Of a DNA stretch of 16,221 nt, positions 7,131-13,251 are shown piece after piece. Source of the DNA: DASQUP01 sp035641235 (GTDB lineage Bacteria > Actinomycetota > CADDZG01 > WHSQ01); assembly GCA_035641235.1 (NCBI GenBank), contig DASQUP010000124.1, positions 1 through 16,221 on the forward strand. The letters run 5' to 3'. Under the pieces are notes generated by a model that was not told the origin of the DNA, searched no databases, and saw only the letters and a program-made list of their open reading frames with translations. The stretch's first letter is position 1. Each line of letters opens with the position of its first letter. Made by a program: the position numbers and the translations under genes.

Positions 7131-7921
7131 GAGGGGGATGAGGATAAACGCCGCTGCCTCACGCACTCGAACAGCAAGATGGAGCCGGCGATTCCGACAT
7201 TGAGCGACTCTGCGGGCCCCGGCATCGGAATGCCCACGACTTCGTCCAGCAGGTCCTTGGCCTCTGGTGGAAGACCCCAGGCCTCGTTCCCCACCACGAG
7301 GACCGTTCGCCGCGTGAAGTCTGTCCGATCGAACCTTTCGGGCGCGGATGCATGTGCACCAACGACGGTGAGCCCCGCCCCGCGGAGAACCCCGAGAACG
7401 TCCCCCAATCCCTTCTCTCGGGCCACCGCAACGCGGAAGACGGCACCCGCCGACGCCCGCACCGTCTTCGGGTGGAGTGGGTCGACGGCGCCCGCTGCAA
7501 ACACCACCCCGTCGGCACCGGCGGCGAAAGCGGAGCGCAGCAAGGTCCCGGCGTTTCCCGGGTCCCGGACGCCGGCCAGGACCAGCAGCAGGGACGCTCC
7601 AGCGGCCAGCTCATGGAGATCGATCGCCCTGATCTCGACGACGGCCACAACCCCTTGTGGAGTTGTGGTGTCGGCCAGCGATTTCAGGACGGGTTCGGTG
7701 ACCTCCATGACGGGCACGCCGGCGGCGCGAGCGGATGCCGATAAGTGCTCGAGACTTGGGGCGCCCTCGACGACGAAGAGCTCGCGCAGCGGCGCGCCCG
7801 ATTCAAAGGCCTCTGCTACCGCAACCGGACCCTCAACGAGAAAGGCGCCCTCCCGGTCGCGGGATGAGCGCCTTCGAAGTCTGCGGGCCGCCTGGACTCG
7901 CTCGTTGCGCGGGCTTGTGAT
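7127..7921 (-). CDS. TrmH/SpoU-family 23S rRNA 2'-O-methyltransferase (TsnR/RlmB-like), non-canonical start
   Basis: A SAM-dependent SPOUT enzyme expected to methylate a ribose of 23S rRNA. The N-terminal substrate-binding domain reads TSPRNERVQAARRLRRR, then GAFLVEGP and LRELFVVEG. The catalytic domain has motif 1 (GVRDPGNAGTLLRSAFAAG), motif 2 (VLVVGNEAWGLP) and motif 3 (IPMPGPAESLNVGIAGSI). The frame is open from 7954 to the stop at 7127, yet there is no ATG, GTG or TTG before the GTG at 7717, which would delete the whole N-terminal domain. The conserved start therefore lies at a non-standard codon: the ATC at 7921 (8 bases after the rplT stop), or the GTC or ACG just before it. From 7921 it has 264 residues, normal for the family. 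The stop overlaps the kinase start. Confidence 0.88.
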   Translation of the reverse strand: MTSPRNERVQAARRLRRRSSRDREGAFLVEGPVAVAEAFESGAPLRELFVVEGAPSLEHLSASARAAGVPVMEVTEPVLKSLADTTTPQGVVAVVEIRAIDLHELAAGASLLLVLAGVRDPGNAGTLLRSAFAAGADGVVFAAGAVDPLHPKTVRASAGAVFRVAVAREKGLGDVLGVLRGAGLTVVGAHASAPERFDRTDFTRRTVLVVGNEAWGLPPEAKDLLDEVVGIPMPGPAESLNVGIAGSILLFECVRQRRLSSSPS

Positions 7922-7929
7922 GACCGTGG

Positions 7930-8298
7930 TTAGGCCGTCACTTTCTCGAGTTGCTCACGCGCGGTCTTCGCGAGGGCCGCAAAAGCTTCCGGGTCGTTGA
8001 CTGCCAGCTCCGCAAGCATCTTGCGGTCGACCTCGACCTCGGCCAAGCGCAGCCCGGCCATGAATCGACTGTACGAGAGGCCGTTGATGCGGGCGGCAGC
8101 GTTGATCCGTGTGATCCAGAGGCGGCGGAACTCTCCTTTGCGAGCGCGCCGGTCCCGGTACGCGTAGACGCCTGAGTGGAGCACCTGCTCGTGAGCGGCC
8201 TTGTAGTGCTTGCCCCTCGCCGAGTAGTACCCCTTTGCCTTCTTAAGTACTTCACGCCGTTTCTTGCGACCGGCAACACTGCGCTTGACGCGTGGCAT
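7930..8298 (-). CDS. rplT: 50S ribosomal protein L20
   Basis: A 122-residue L20 that binds 23S rRNA and is needed early in 50S assembly. The N-terminus MPRVKRSVAGRKKRREVLKKAKGYY is the basic tail, followed by SARGKHYKAAHEQVLHSGVYAYRDRR and FRRLWITRINAAAR, all hallmarks of the family. AAGGAGG lies 7 bases before the ATG. In Firmicutes and enterobacteria L20 represses its own operon; whether it does so here is not known, but the infC leader carries suitable structures. It is followed 8 bases later by the methyltransferase start. Confidence 0.98.
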   Translation of the reverse strand: MPRVKRSVAGRKKRREVLKKAKGYYSARGKHYKAAHEQVLHSGVYAYRDRRARKGEFRRLWITRINAAARINGLSYSRFMAGLRLAEVEVDRKMLAELAVNDPEAFAALAKTAREQLEKVTA

Positions 8299-8337
8299 GA
8301 CGATTCCTCCTTCACCTGACCGCGACCCGCGGTCGCC

Positions 8338-8535
8338 TTACTTTCCGAGTAGACGGCGGACGCGCTTTTCGTCGGCCTTCGCCACGACAGCGTCGGTCCC
8401 CGTCAGGCGCCGCTTGCGCCGGGAGTCCTTCTTCTCGAGGATGTGGTTGGCGTTTGCACGCCGGCGTCTGATCTTGCCGGTCGATGTCATCGAGAAGCGT
8501 TTAGCGGCTCCCCGGTGGGTCTTCATCTTTGGCAT
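8338..8535 (-). CDS. rpmI: 50S ribosomal protein L35
   Basis: A 65-residue L35 with the conserved MPKMKTHRGAAKRFSMTSTGKIRRRRA beginning and a basic C-terminus ending KRVRRLLGK. It starts 3 bases after the infC stop, and its Shine-Dalgarno sequence AAGGAGG lies inside the end of infC, so the two genes are likely coupled. The gap to rplT is 39 bases. Confidence 0.98.
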   Translation of the reverse strand: MPKMKTHRGAAKRFSMTSTGKIRRRRANANHILEKKDSRRKRRLTGTDAVVAKADEKRVRRLLGK

Positions 8536-8538
8536 CGC

Positions 8539-9201
8539 TTAGCCTCCTTCGGCCCTCGTTACCTTTATCGGCCTGGGTGGCTTCAGAGGAGCTTCGGGGG
8601 CGGCCTCGGCCTCCGGTTTCTTATTCTGCTCCGCTCGTGAACCACGCTGCCGTGCAGGCTGTGCCTGCTGAGGTTGCTTTTGAACCACTGCTTCCTTTAC
8701 GGGAGACAGCACCATCGTCATGTTGCGGCCGTCCAGCTTTGGTGCGTTCTCGACCTTGGCGATCTCCTCGACTTCATCTGCAAGTCGTTCTAGGAGCTGC
8801 TGACCAATCTCCGGATGGATCATTTCCCGCCCGCGGAACATGATCGTGACCTTCACCTTCGCTCCCTGCCGCAGGAACCGGACGACGTGTCCCTTCTTCG
8901 TCTCGTAGTCGTGGCGGTCGATCTTCGGCCGCATCTTCATTTCTTTGACTACGACGTGGGACTGCTTCTTTCGGGCCTCACGCTGCCGGACTGCCTGTTC
9001 GTACTTGTACTTGCCGTAGTCCATGATCCGGCACACCGGTGGATCGGCCTGAGCGGCTACCTCTACAAGGTCGAGGTCCTGCTCCTGGGCCAGTGCCAGT
9101 GCTTCCGCCGTGTTCATAATCCCGACCTGTTGCCCTTCGGGATCGACTACTCGCACCTGGGGGACCCTGATCCGGTCGTTGACCCTGAATTCAGTTGTGA
9201 T
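8539..9201 (-). CDS. infC: translation initiation factor IF-3, starting at ATC
   Basis: IF3 binds the 30S subunit, prevents premature 50S joining and rejects non-cognate start codons. The N-domain reads TTEFRVNDRIRVPQVRVVD...GIMNTAEALALAQEQDLDLVEVA, with the signature PPVCRIMDYGKYKYE. The linker is basic, and the C-domain has KMRPKIDRHDYETKK, FLRQGAKVKVTIMFRGRE and an NMTMVLSP strand. A tail of about 50 residues rich in Q, A, P and E follows, longer than in E. coli. The conserved N-terminus requires a start at the ATC at 9201: it has AAGGAG 5 bases upstream and no in-frame ATG, GTG or TTG before 9156, which would delete 15 conserved residues. Rare infC starts (AUU in E. coli) allow IF3 to repress its own synthesis. 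The product has 220 residues. Confidence 0.96.
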   Translation of the reverse strand: MTTEFRVNDRIRVPQVRVVDPEGQQVGIMNTAEALALAQEQDLDLVEVAAQADPPVCRIMDYGKYKYEQAVRQREARKKQSHVVVKEMKMRPKIDRHDYETKKGHVVRFLRQGAKVKVTIMFRGREMIHPEIGQQLLERLADEVEEIAKVENAPKLDGRNMTMVLSPVKEAVVQKQPQQAQPARQRGSRAEQNKKPEAEAAPEAPLKPPRPIKVTRAEGG

Positions 9202-9242
9202 TGGTTCTCCTTCCGTCGATCAGCTGCGCGCCGCCGCACGCG

Positions 9243-9278
9243 AAAAAGCCGATGACGCCAAGAACAGACGTCACCGGC
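9243..9278 (-). terminator. terminator/attenuator hairpin in the infC leader
   Basis: Read on the minus strand, GCCGGTGACG (9278-9269) pairs with CGTCATCGGC (9257-9248): ten pairs including one G-U, with an 11-base loop. It is followed at once by UUUUU (9247-9243). This is a good intrinsic terminator, placed upstream of the infC ribosome binding site (9212-9207) and so inside the leader, where it would act as an attenuator. A CCGGCA stretch (minus strand, 9350-9345) could pair with UGCCGG (9279-9274) and break the hairpin. In B. subtilis L20 controls infC-rpmI-rplT by leader attenuation; the resemblance here is by position only. Confidence 0.75.
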
Positions 9279-9281
9279 ACC

Positions 9282-9376
9282 TACCGCCGCTTCCCGGCGG
9301 TACTCTGCGGTAACTCGCAACCCCCTCGGCTAGCCCATATGGTTTGCCGGGAGGTGAGGGACCGAGTTTCGTCCCT
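9282..9376 (-). promoter_or_regulatory. structured infC leader upstream of the attenuator
   Basis: Two further hairpins lie in the leader. UACCGCCG (minus strand, 9302-9295) pairs with CGGCGGUA (9289-9282) around a five-base GGAAG loop. AGGGAC (minus strand, 9376-9371) pairs with GUCCCU (9362-9357). A second UACCGC (minus strand, 9312-9307) could compete for the GCGGUA arm of the first hairpin. No known riboswitch core was recognised; a site for L20 or IF3 feedback is a possibility only. Confidence 0.45.
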
Positions 9377-9378
9377 TC

Positions 9379-9408
9379 TTGGCGGCAATCGCGTTCTACG
9401 AGTATAAC
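9379..9408 (+). promoter_or_regulatory. promoter of the DUF1844 gene, possibly leaderless; overlapping -10 for the infC operon
   Basis: TTGGCG at 9379-9384 and TATAAC at 9403-9408 are 18 bases apart. Transcription would begin near 9415, right at the ATG at 9417, so the transcript may be leaderless, which is common in actinobacteria. On the minus strand the same bases give TATACT (9406-9401), a good -10 for the infC leader, though I see no strong -35 for that direction. Two divergent transcripts may thus compete for one site. Confidence 0.55.
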
Positions 9409-9416
9409 GACCAGGA

Positions 9417-9920
9417 ATGAACGAGGATTCCCGAGAGGACGCCGAGCAGGAACGCCCCCGGCCCAGGGTGGTCGACAAGCGTGTTTCGGCGCGCCCGGCC
9501 GAGCCTCCGGAGGCCCCGGCCCCGGAGCCGTCGGAGCCTGCTGCGCAACCTTCGGAACCCGGCCGACCACCGGAGGATGAGCCCAGTCCCCCGCCCTCGG
9601 CGGGCGAGGAACCTCCCGGCGCCGATGTCTGGACGCCCGAGCGAGAGGAACAGGCGCGCCGCCTGGCGGAGGAGTTAGCCCGGGCTCCTGCCCGGGACAT
9701 CGTCGTGACCATGGCGATGAACTTCGTGGAGGTGGCCTCCGTGAAGATCGATGCCGGAGACTTCCCCGGCGCGCAACTCGCAATCGATGCCTTCGACGGT
9801 GTCATCCAGGCCCTGGGAAACCGTCTGGGGGACGCCGAGGGGCCACTCCGCCAGATGCTGGCGCAACTGCAGATGGCATTCGCACAGCGAGCGTCTCAGC
9901 CGCCGCCCTCGGCCGGCTAG
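9417..9920 (+). CDS. DUF1844 family protein
   Basis: A 167-residue protein. The first 75 residues are low-complexity and rich in P, E, A and S, probably disordered. The DUF1844 domain covers about 83-158: DIVVTMAMNFVEVASVKIDAG, AQLAIDAFDGVIQALGNRLG, and a final helix PLRQMLAQLQMAFAQR. These small helical proteins have no established function. In actinobacteria they are commonly encoded beside infC, as here, where the gene diverges from infC. There is no signal peptide or membrane segment. An AGGA directly abuts the ATG, too close for a normal ribosome binding site, which suits a leaderless message. It converges on hisG. Confidence 0.85.
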   Translation: MNEDSREDAEQERPRPRVVDKRVSARPAEPPEAPAPEPSEPAAQPSEPGRPPEDEPSPPPSAGEEPPGADVWTPEREEQARRLAEELARAPARDIVVTMAMNFVEVASVKIDAGDFPGAQLAIDAFDGVIQALGNRLGDAEGPLRQMLAQLQMAFAQRASQPPPSAG

Positions 9921-9947
9921 TCACTCCGAGTCCGCCACGCCGACCCT

Positions 9948-9992
9948 GAAATGGCAAATGACCACCGACAGGTGGGGGTTGATTGCCATTTC
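9948..9992. terminator. long hairpin between DUF1844 gene and hisG, probable bidirectional terminator
   Basis: GAAATGGCAA at 9948-9957 pairs perfectly with TTGCCATTTC at 9983-9992. Inside, CCACC (9962-9966) pairs with GGTGG (9971-9975) around a GACA loop. It lies between two convergent gene ends, 28 bases after one stop and 33 before the other. There is no long T-run on either strand. The sequence that follows, 10007-10024, is a GC-only tandem of GCGCGCCG units. Confidence 0.6.
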
Positions 9993-10024
9993 GGCGCCAA
10001 CCGCTCGGCGCGCCGGCGCGCCGG

Positions 10025-10900
10025 CTACGGAACTATCTTCGTAATCGGCAGCTCGATTATGTCTTCCGCCCCAAGGGCTTTGAGCTTCGGGATCAGCGTG
10101 TTGATCGCGGACTTCGACACAATCGTCTCGACCGCGAAGTACCCCGGCTCCGCGAGGCGCGACACCGTCGGCGCGCGCATGGCGGGAAGCAGCTCCACCA
10201 CCCCGTCGAGGTTGTGCTCCTCGACATTTAGCTTCACCATCACCCGGCCGCGCGCGTCGACGGCACCGCGCAGCAGGATCTTCAGCTCCTCGATCGCCTG
10301 GCGTTTTTCGGGCTCCTCCCACGCACGAGGATTCGCAATTAGCTGGGTCCGCGACTCGAGGATCACGTCCAGGATCTCCATCCCGTTGCGCCGCAGCGTC
10401 GAGCCCGTCTCGGTAACGTCCACGATTGCATCGACTATCGCCGGGACCTTGGCCTCGGTCGCGCCGTAGGACAAGAGCACCCGCACGGGAATCCCCAACT
10501 CCTCGAAATACCGGCGCGTGAGATTCGGGTACTCCGTCGAGATCCTCGACTCGGGCTTGATGTCCGACGGACTGTTGAGCCCCGCGTCGCGCGGCGCAGC
10601 CAACACGACTTTCACAGGGCGATCGGTGTTCTTCGAATATTCGAGCGGCGTCACCTTGATGACGTCGGCGCCGGTTTCCGCAACCCAGTCCTCCCCGGTA
10701 ACGCCGATGTCGAAGAAGCCGTCCTCGACGTACGATGGAATCTCCTGCGGACGGAGCACCATGACCGAATCGATGCGCGGGTCCTCCACGCTTCCCCTGT
10801 ACTCCCGCTCCGACCCGCGCCAGATCTTGAGGTCCGCGTCCTCGAACAACTCGAGCGTCGCGCGCTCCAGGGAACCCTTTGGCACTACGAGCTTCAGCAT
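10025..10900 (-). CDS. hisG: ATP phosphoribosyltransferase, long form
   Basis: Catalyses the first step of histidine synthesis, ATP plus PRPP to phosphoribosyl-ATP. The 291 residues start MLKLVVPKGSLERATLELFEDADL. They include the periplasmic-binding-like catalytic fold with IPSYVEDGFFDIGVTGEDW and the family signature VDVTETGSTLRRNGMEIL, which binds PRPP phosphate. A C-terminal ACT-like regulatory domain from about residue 215 (VMVKLNVEEHNLDGVVELLPAM) marks the long form: feedback-inhibited by histidine and not needing HisZ. The frame is open upstream to 11551 through ribH, but the true start is the ATG at 10900, 2 bases after the ribH stop, with GGAGG 13 bases upstream. No hisE is present between ribH and hisG. 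Confidence 0.96.
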   Translation of the reverse strand: MLKLVVPKGSLERATLELFEDADLKIWRGSEREYRGSVEDPRIDSVMVLRPQEIPSYVEDGFFDIGVTGEDWVAETGADVIKVTPLEYSKNTDRPVKVVLAAPRDAGLNSPSDIKPESRISTEYPNLTRRYFEELGIPVRVLLSYGATEAKVPAIVDAIVDVTETGSTLRRNGMEILDVILESRTQLIANPRAWEEPEKRQAIEELKILLRGAVDARGRVMVKLNVEEHNLDGVVELLPAMRAPTVSRLAEPGYFAVETIVSKSAINTLIPKLKALGAEDIIELPITKIVP

Positions 10901-10902
10901 CG

Positions 10903-11391
10903 CTACAGACTCGCCTCCGGTTTGCCGAGCGAGGCATAGAGGTTGGCCATTTCGATCGCTGCCAGTGCGGCGGCAAACCCCTGATTGCCCATCTTTCCTC
11001 CGGCCCGGGCCTCGGCCTGCTCCGTCGTCTCGGTCGTCAGGACGCCGAACGTAACAGGGATATCGGACTCCACGAGAAGCCGCGCGATCCCAGTTGCAGC
11101 CGACCCGGCGACGTAGTCGAAGTGCGCCGTCTCCCCCCTGATCACGCAGCCGACGCACACGATCGCATCTACCCGGCCCGACTTCGCCAGACGGCCGGCC
11201 GCGCCGGGCAGCTCGAATGCTCCGGGAACCCACGTCACCGAGATCCCCTCGTCGAGGGCACCGTGGCGCCGGAGGCAGTCGATGGCTCCGTCGACAAGCC
11301 TCTTGGAGATGGTCTCGTTGAATCGGCTCGCGACGATCCCCACTCTCAGATCGCGGGCGTCGAACGAACCTTCGTATGAGCGGATGGTCAT
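10903..11391 (-). CDS. ribH: 6,7-dimethyl-8-ribityllumazine synthase
   Basis: Condenses 5-amino-6-ribitylaminouracil with 3,4-dihydroxybutanone 4-phosphate to form lumazine, the step before riboflavin. The 162 residues show VGIVASRFNETI (substrate-binding SRFN), VPGAFELP, GCVIRGETAHFDYV with the catalytic histidine, and GVLTTETTEQAEARAG. Members usually assemble as pentamers or 60-mer shells. The ATG at 11391 overlaps the ribBA stop as ATGA and has AAGGAGG 4 bases upstream. Confidence 0.97.
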   Translation of the reverse strand: MTIRSYEGSFDARDLRVGIVASRFNETISKRLVDGAIDCLRRHGALDEGISVTWVPGAFELPGAAGRLAKSGRVDAIVCVGCVIRGETAHFDYVAGSAATGIARLLVESDIPVTFGVLTTETTEQAEARAGGKMGNQGFAAALAAIEMANLYASLGKPEASL

Positions 11392-12656
11392 CGTGCCTCC
11401 TTCTCAACATCGGCTGAGAGCGGGTCATCCGCCAGTGCAGTCGGTACCCCGGAACCAAACGATTCGAGGAGATGACCGAGCTTCTCCTTTTTGGTCCGCA
11501 GATACGCGATGTTCTCCGGGTTTGGCTCACTCTCGAGAGGGATTCGTTCAACGATCTCGAGTCCGTAGCCTTCGAGACCGGCCCGTTTGGTGGGATTGTT
11601 GGTGAGCAGTCGCATGGTCGAGATGCCGAGGTCCACGAGTATCTGCGCTCCCACCCCGTAGTCGCGAGCGTCCACGGCGAAACCGAGCTCGACGTTCGCC
11701 TCGACGGTGTCTAGACCACCCTCCTGCAGCGCATAGGCCTCCAGCTTGTGGCGCAGGCCTATGCCTCGGCCCTCGTGACCTCTGATGTAGATCAGGACGC
11801 CCTCGCCCTCCGCGGCGATACGTTCCATCGCCTTGTGCAACTGGAGTCCACAGTCGCACCGGAGGCTCCCCAAAATGTCCCCGGTGAAGCACTCGGAGTG
11901 AACGCGCACCAGCACGTCCGGCTTGCCTGCCGGATTTCCGCATACGAGCGCCACGTGAGTTCGTCCGTCGTGCGACTCGTATGCGATCGCCCGGAAGTCA
12001 CCGTGCCGCGTGGGGATTCGAGCCTCGGTCACCCGGTTCACGAGCTTCTCGCGCCGCCGTCTGTACGCGATGAGGTCGGCAATCGAGATGATGACCAGAC
12101 CGTATTCTTCGGCGAACCGCTCCAGGTTCGGCAAGCGCGCCATCGTGCCATCTTCGTTGACGACCTCACACCCGACGCCGGCCGGATAGAGCCCCGCCAG
12201 CCGAGCGAGATCCACGGACGCCTCAGTGTGCCCGGCGCGCCGCAGCACCCCACCGGGTGTGTACCGGAGGGGAAACATGTGTCCCGGGCGCGATAGATCC
12301 GATGGCTTCGCCGACGAATCGATCAGTGTGCGGATCGTTCTGGCGCGATCAGCAGCAGAGATCCCCGTCGTAACACCTTGGCGCGAGTCGACGCTCACGG
12401 TGAACGCGGTCCTCATCGACTCCGTGTTGTCGGGTGCCATGAGAGGGAGGTTGAGTTCCTCCAGTCGTTCTCCCTCCATGCTCACGAAGATGATTCCCGA
12501 GCAATGGTTGACCATGAAGGAGATCAGCTCCGGAGTCACCTTTTCAGCGGCGAAGATCAGATCTCCCTCGTTCTCCCGGTCCTCGTCGTCTACGACGACA
12601 ACCATGCGCCCAGCTCTAATCTCGTCGATCGCCTGCTCAACAGAGCCAAGGGCCAT
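11388..12656 (-). CDS. ribBA: bifunctional DHBP synthase / GTP cyclohydrolase II
   Basis: Feeds both branches of riboflavin synthesis. The N-terminal RibB half (about 1-200) makes 3,4-dihydroxybutanone 4-phosphate from ribulose-5-phosphate and shows the acidic loop DDEDRENEGDL at 23-33, a PGHMFPL segment and HTEASVDLARLAG. The C-terminal RibA half (about 205-405) opens the GTP ring: its zinc cysteines are in VRVHSECFTGDILGSLRCDCG, and GHEGRGIGL and RLLTNNPTKRAGLEGYGLEIVERIPL follow. Both sets of catalytic residues look intact, so neither half appears degenerate. The ATG at 12656 is one base after the ribE stop, with AAAGGAAG 7 bases upstream. The 422 residues are the usual length. Confidence 0.97.
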   Translation of the reverse strand: MALGSVEQAIDEIRAGRMVVVVDDEDRENEGDLIFAAEKVTPELISFMVNHCSGIIFVSMEGERLEELNLPLMAPDNTESMRTAFTVSVDSRQGVTTGISAADRARTIRTLIDSSAKPSDLSRPGHMFPLRYTPGGVLRRAGHTEASVDLARLAGLYPAGVGCEVVNEDGTMARLPNLERFAEEYGLVIISIADLIAYRRRREKLVNRVTEARIPTRHGDFRAIAYESHDGRTHVALVCGNPAGKPDVLVRVHSECFTGDILGSLRCDCGLQLHKAMERIAAEGEGVLIYIRGHEGRGIGLRHKLEAYALQEGGLDTVEANVELGFAVDARDYGVGAQILVDLGISTMRLLTNNPTKRAGLEGYGLEIVERIPLESEPNPENIAYLRTKKEKLGHLLESFGSGVPTALADDPLSADVEKEAR

Positions 12657-12657
12657 G

Positions 12658-13251
12658 TCAGTGCTTCCTTTCCATCAGTCGCTCGACGTACTTCGCAAGA
12701 ACGTCAACTTCCACATTCACTTCAGTGCCGACCTTCCAAGAGCCGAGTGTGGTTGCCGCGAGGGTGTGGGGAATGAGCGCAACCTGGAAGCTGGTGCGGC
12801 CGACCTCGGCGAGCGTCAGCGACACACCATCGAGCGTGATCGACCCCTTCATGACCATGTACCGCAGAAGGTCGTCCGCGGTGGTGAGCCATACGCGCCG
12901 AGTGCCCTCGTCCTCCTCTACTCGAATAACGCGCGCTCGCCCGTCGATGTGGCCTTGGACGAAATGACCACCGAGGCGGTCCGTCGGCCGGGTGGGAAGC
13001 TCCAAGTTGACCGAGTCGCCTTTCGTTAGCTCCCCTAAGGTCGTGCGCGCGAGCGTCTCCGGGACGACCTGGACATCGAACCGGCGTCGGCCCGCCTGCG
13101 TCACCGTTAGGCAGACTCCGTTGACGGCGATCGAATCGCCCTTGCTCAGTTCCCGAGCTTCCCGCTGGGCCTCGACCTCCAGCTCCTGGACGCCGGCGCG
13201 CATGCGAGCACGCTTCACACTCCCGGTCCCGACCACGATCCCTGTGAACAT
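12658..13251 (-). CDS. ribE: riboflavin synthase alpha chain
   Basis: Dismutates two lumazine molecules to riboflavin and the pyrimidine precursor. The 197 residues contain two tandem lumazine-binding barrels. The first runs from the MFTGIV start (phenylalanine 2 is typical) through GDSIAVNGVCLTV and FDVQVVPETLARTTLG. The second starts at GGHFVQGHIDG and contains GSITLDGVSLTL and FQVALIPHTLAATTLG. A C-terminal helix (DVLAKYVERLM) serves trimer formation. The ATG directly follows the ribD stop (TGAATG), with AAGGAG about 10 bases upstream inside ribD. Confidence 0.97.
   Translation of the reverse strand: MFTGIVVGTGSVKRARMRAGVQELEVEAQREARELSKGDSIAVNGVCLTVTQAGRRRFDVQVVPETLARTTLGELTKGDSVNLELPTRPTDRLGGHFVQGHIDGRARVIRVEEDEGTRRVWLTTADDLLRYMVMKGSITLDGVSLTLAEVGRTSFQVALIPHTLAATTLGSWKVGTEVNVEVDVLAKYVERLMERKH

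Noticed and set aside
7717..7954. A frameshift linking the end of rplT to the methyltransferase frame.
   Set aside because: rplT ends at a normal length with its own stop, and no slippery sequence is present; a non-canonical start is the simpler reading.
7086..8000. A plus-strand open frame of 304 codons across the methyltransferase gene.
   Set aside because: Composition is dominated by S, R, T and P as expected for the opposite strand of a GC-rich gene, and the minus strand carries a clear conserved enzyme.
9271..9805. Two minus-strand frames of about 170 codons over the DUF1844 gene and the infC leader.
   Set aside because: Both are low-complexity P/R/S/G shadows; the plus-strand frame matches the DUF1844 domain and the intergenic part holds promoter and leader structures.
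10007..10024. GC-only tandem GCGCGCCG units near the end of hisG.
   Set aside because: Only two units, consistent with chance in GC-rich intergenic DNA; no function assigned.
10901..11551. A fused protein of 508 residues ending in HisG.
   Set aside because: The first 217 residues are an antisense-like frame of ribH and ribBA without domain features; HisG begins normally at the ATG at 10900.
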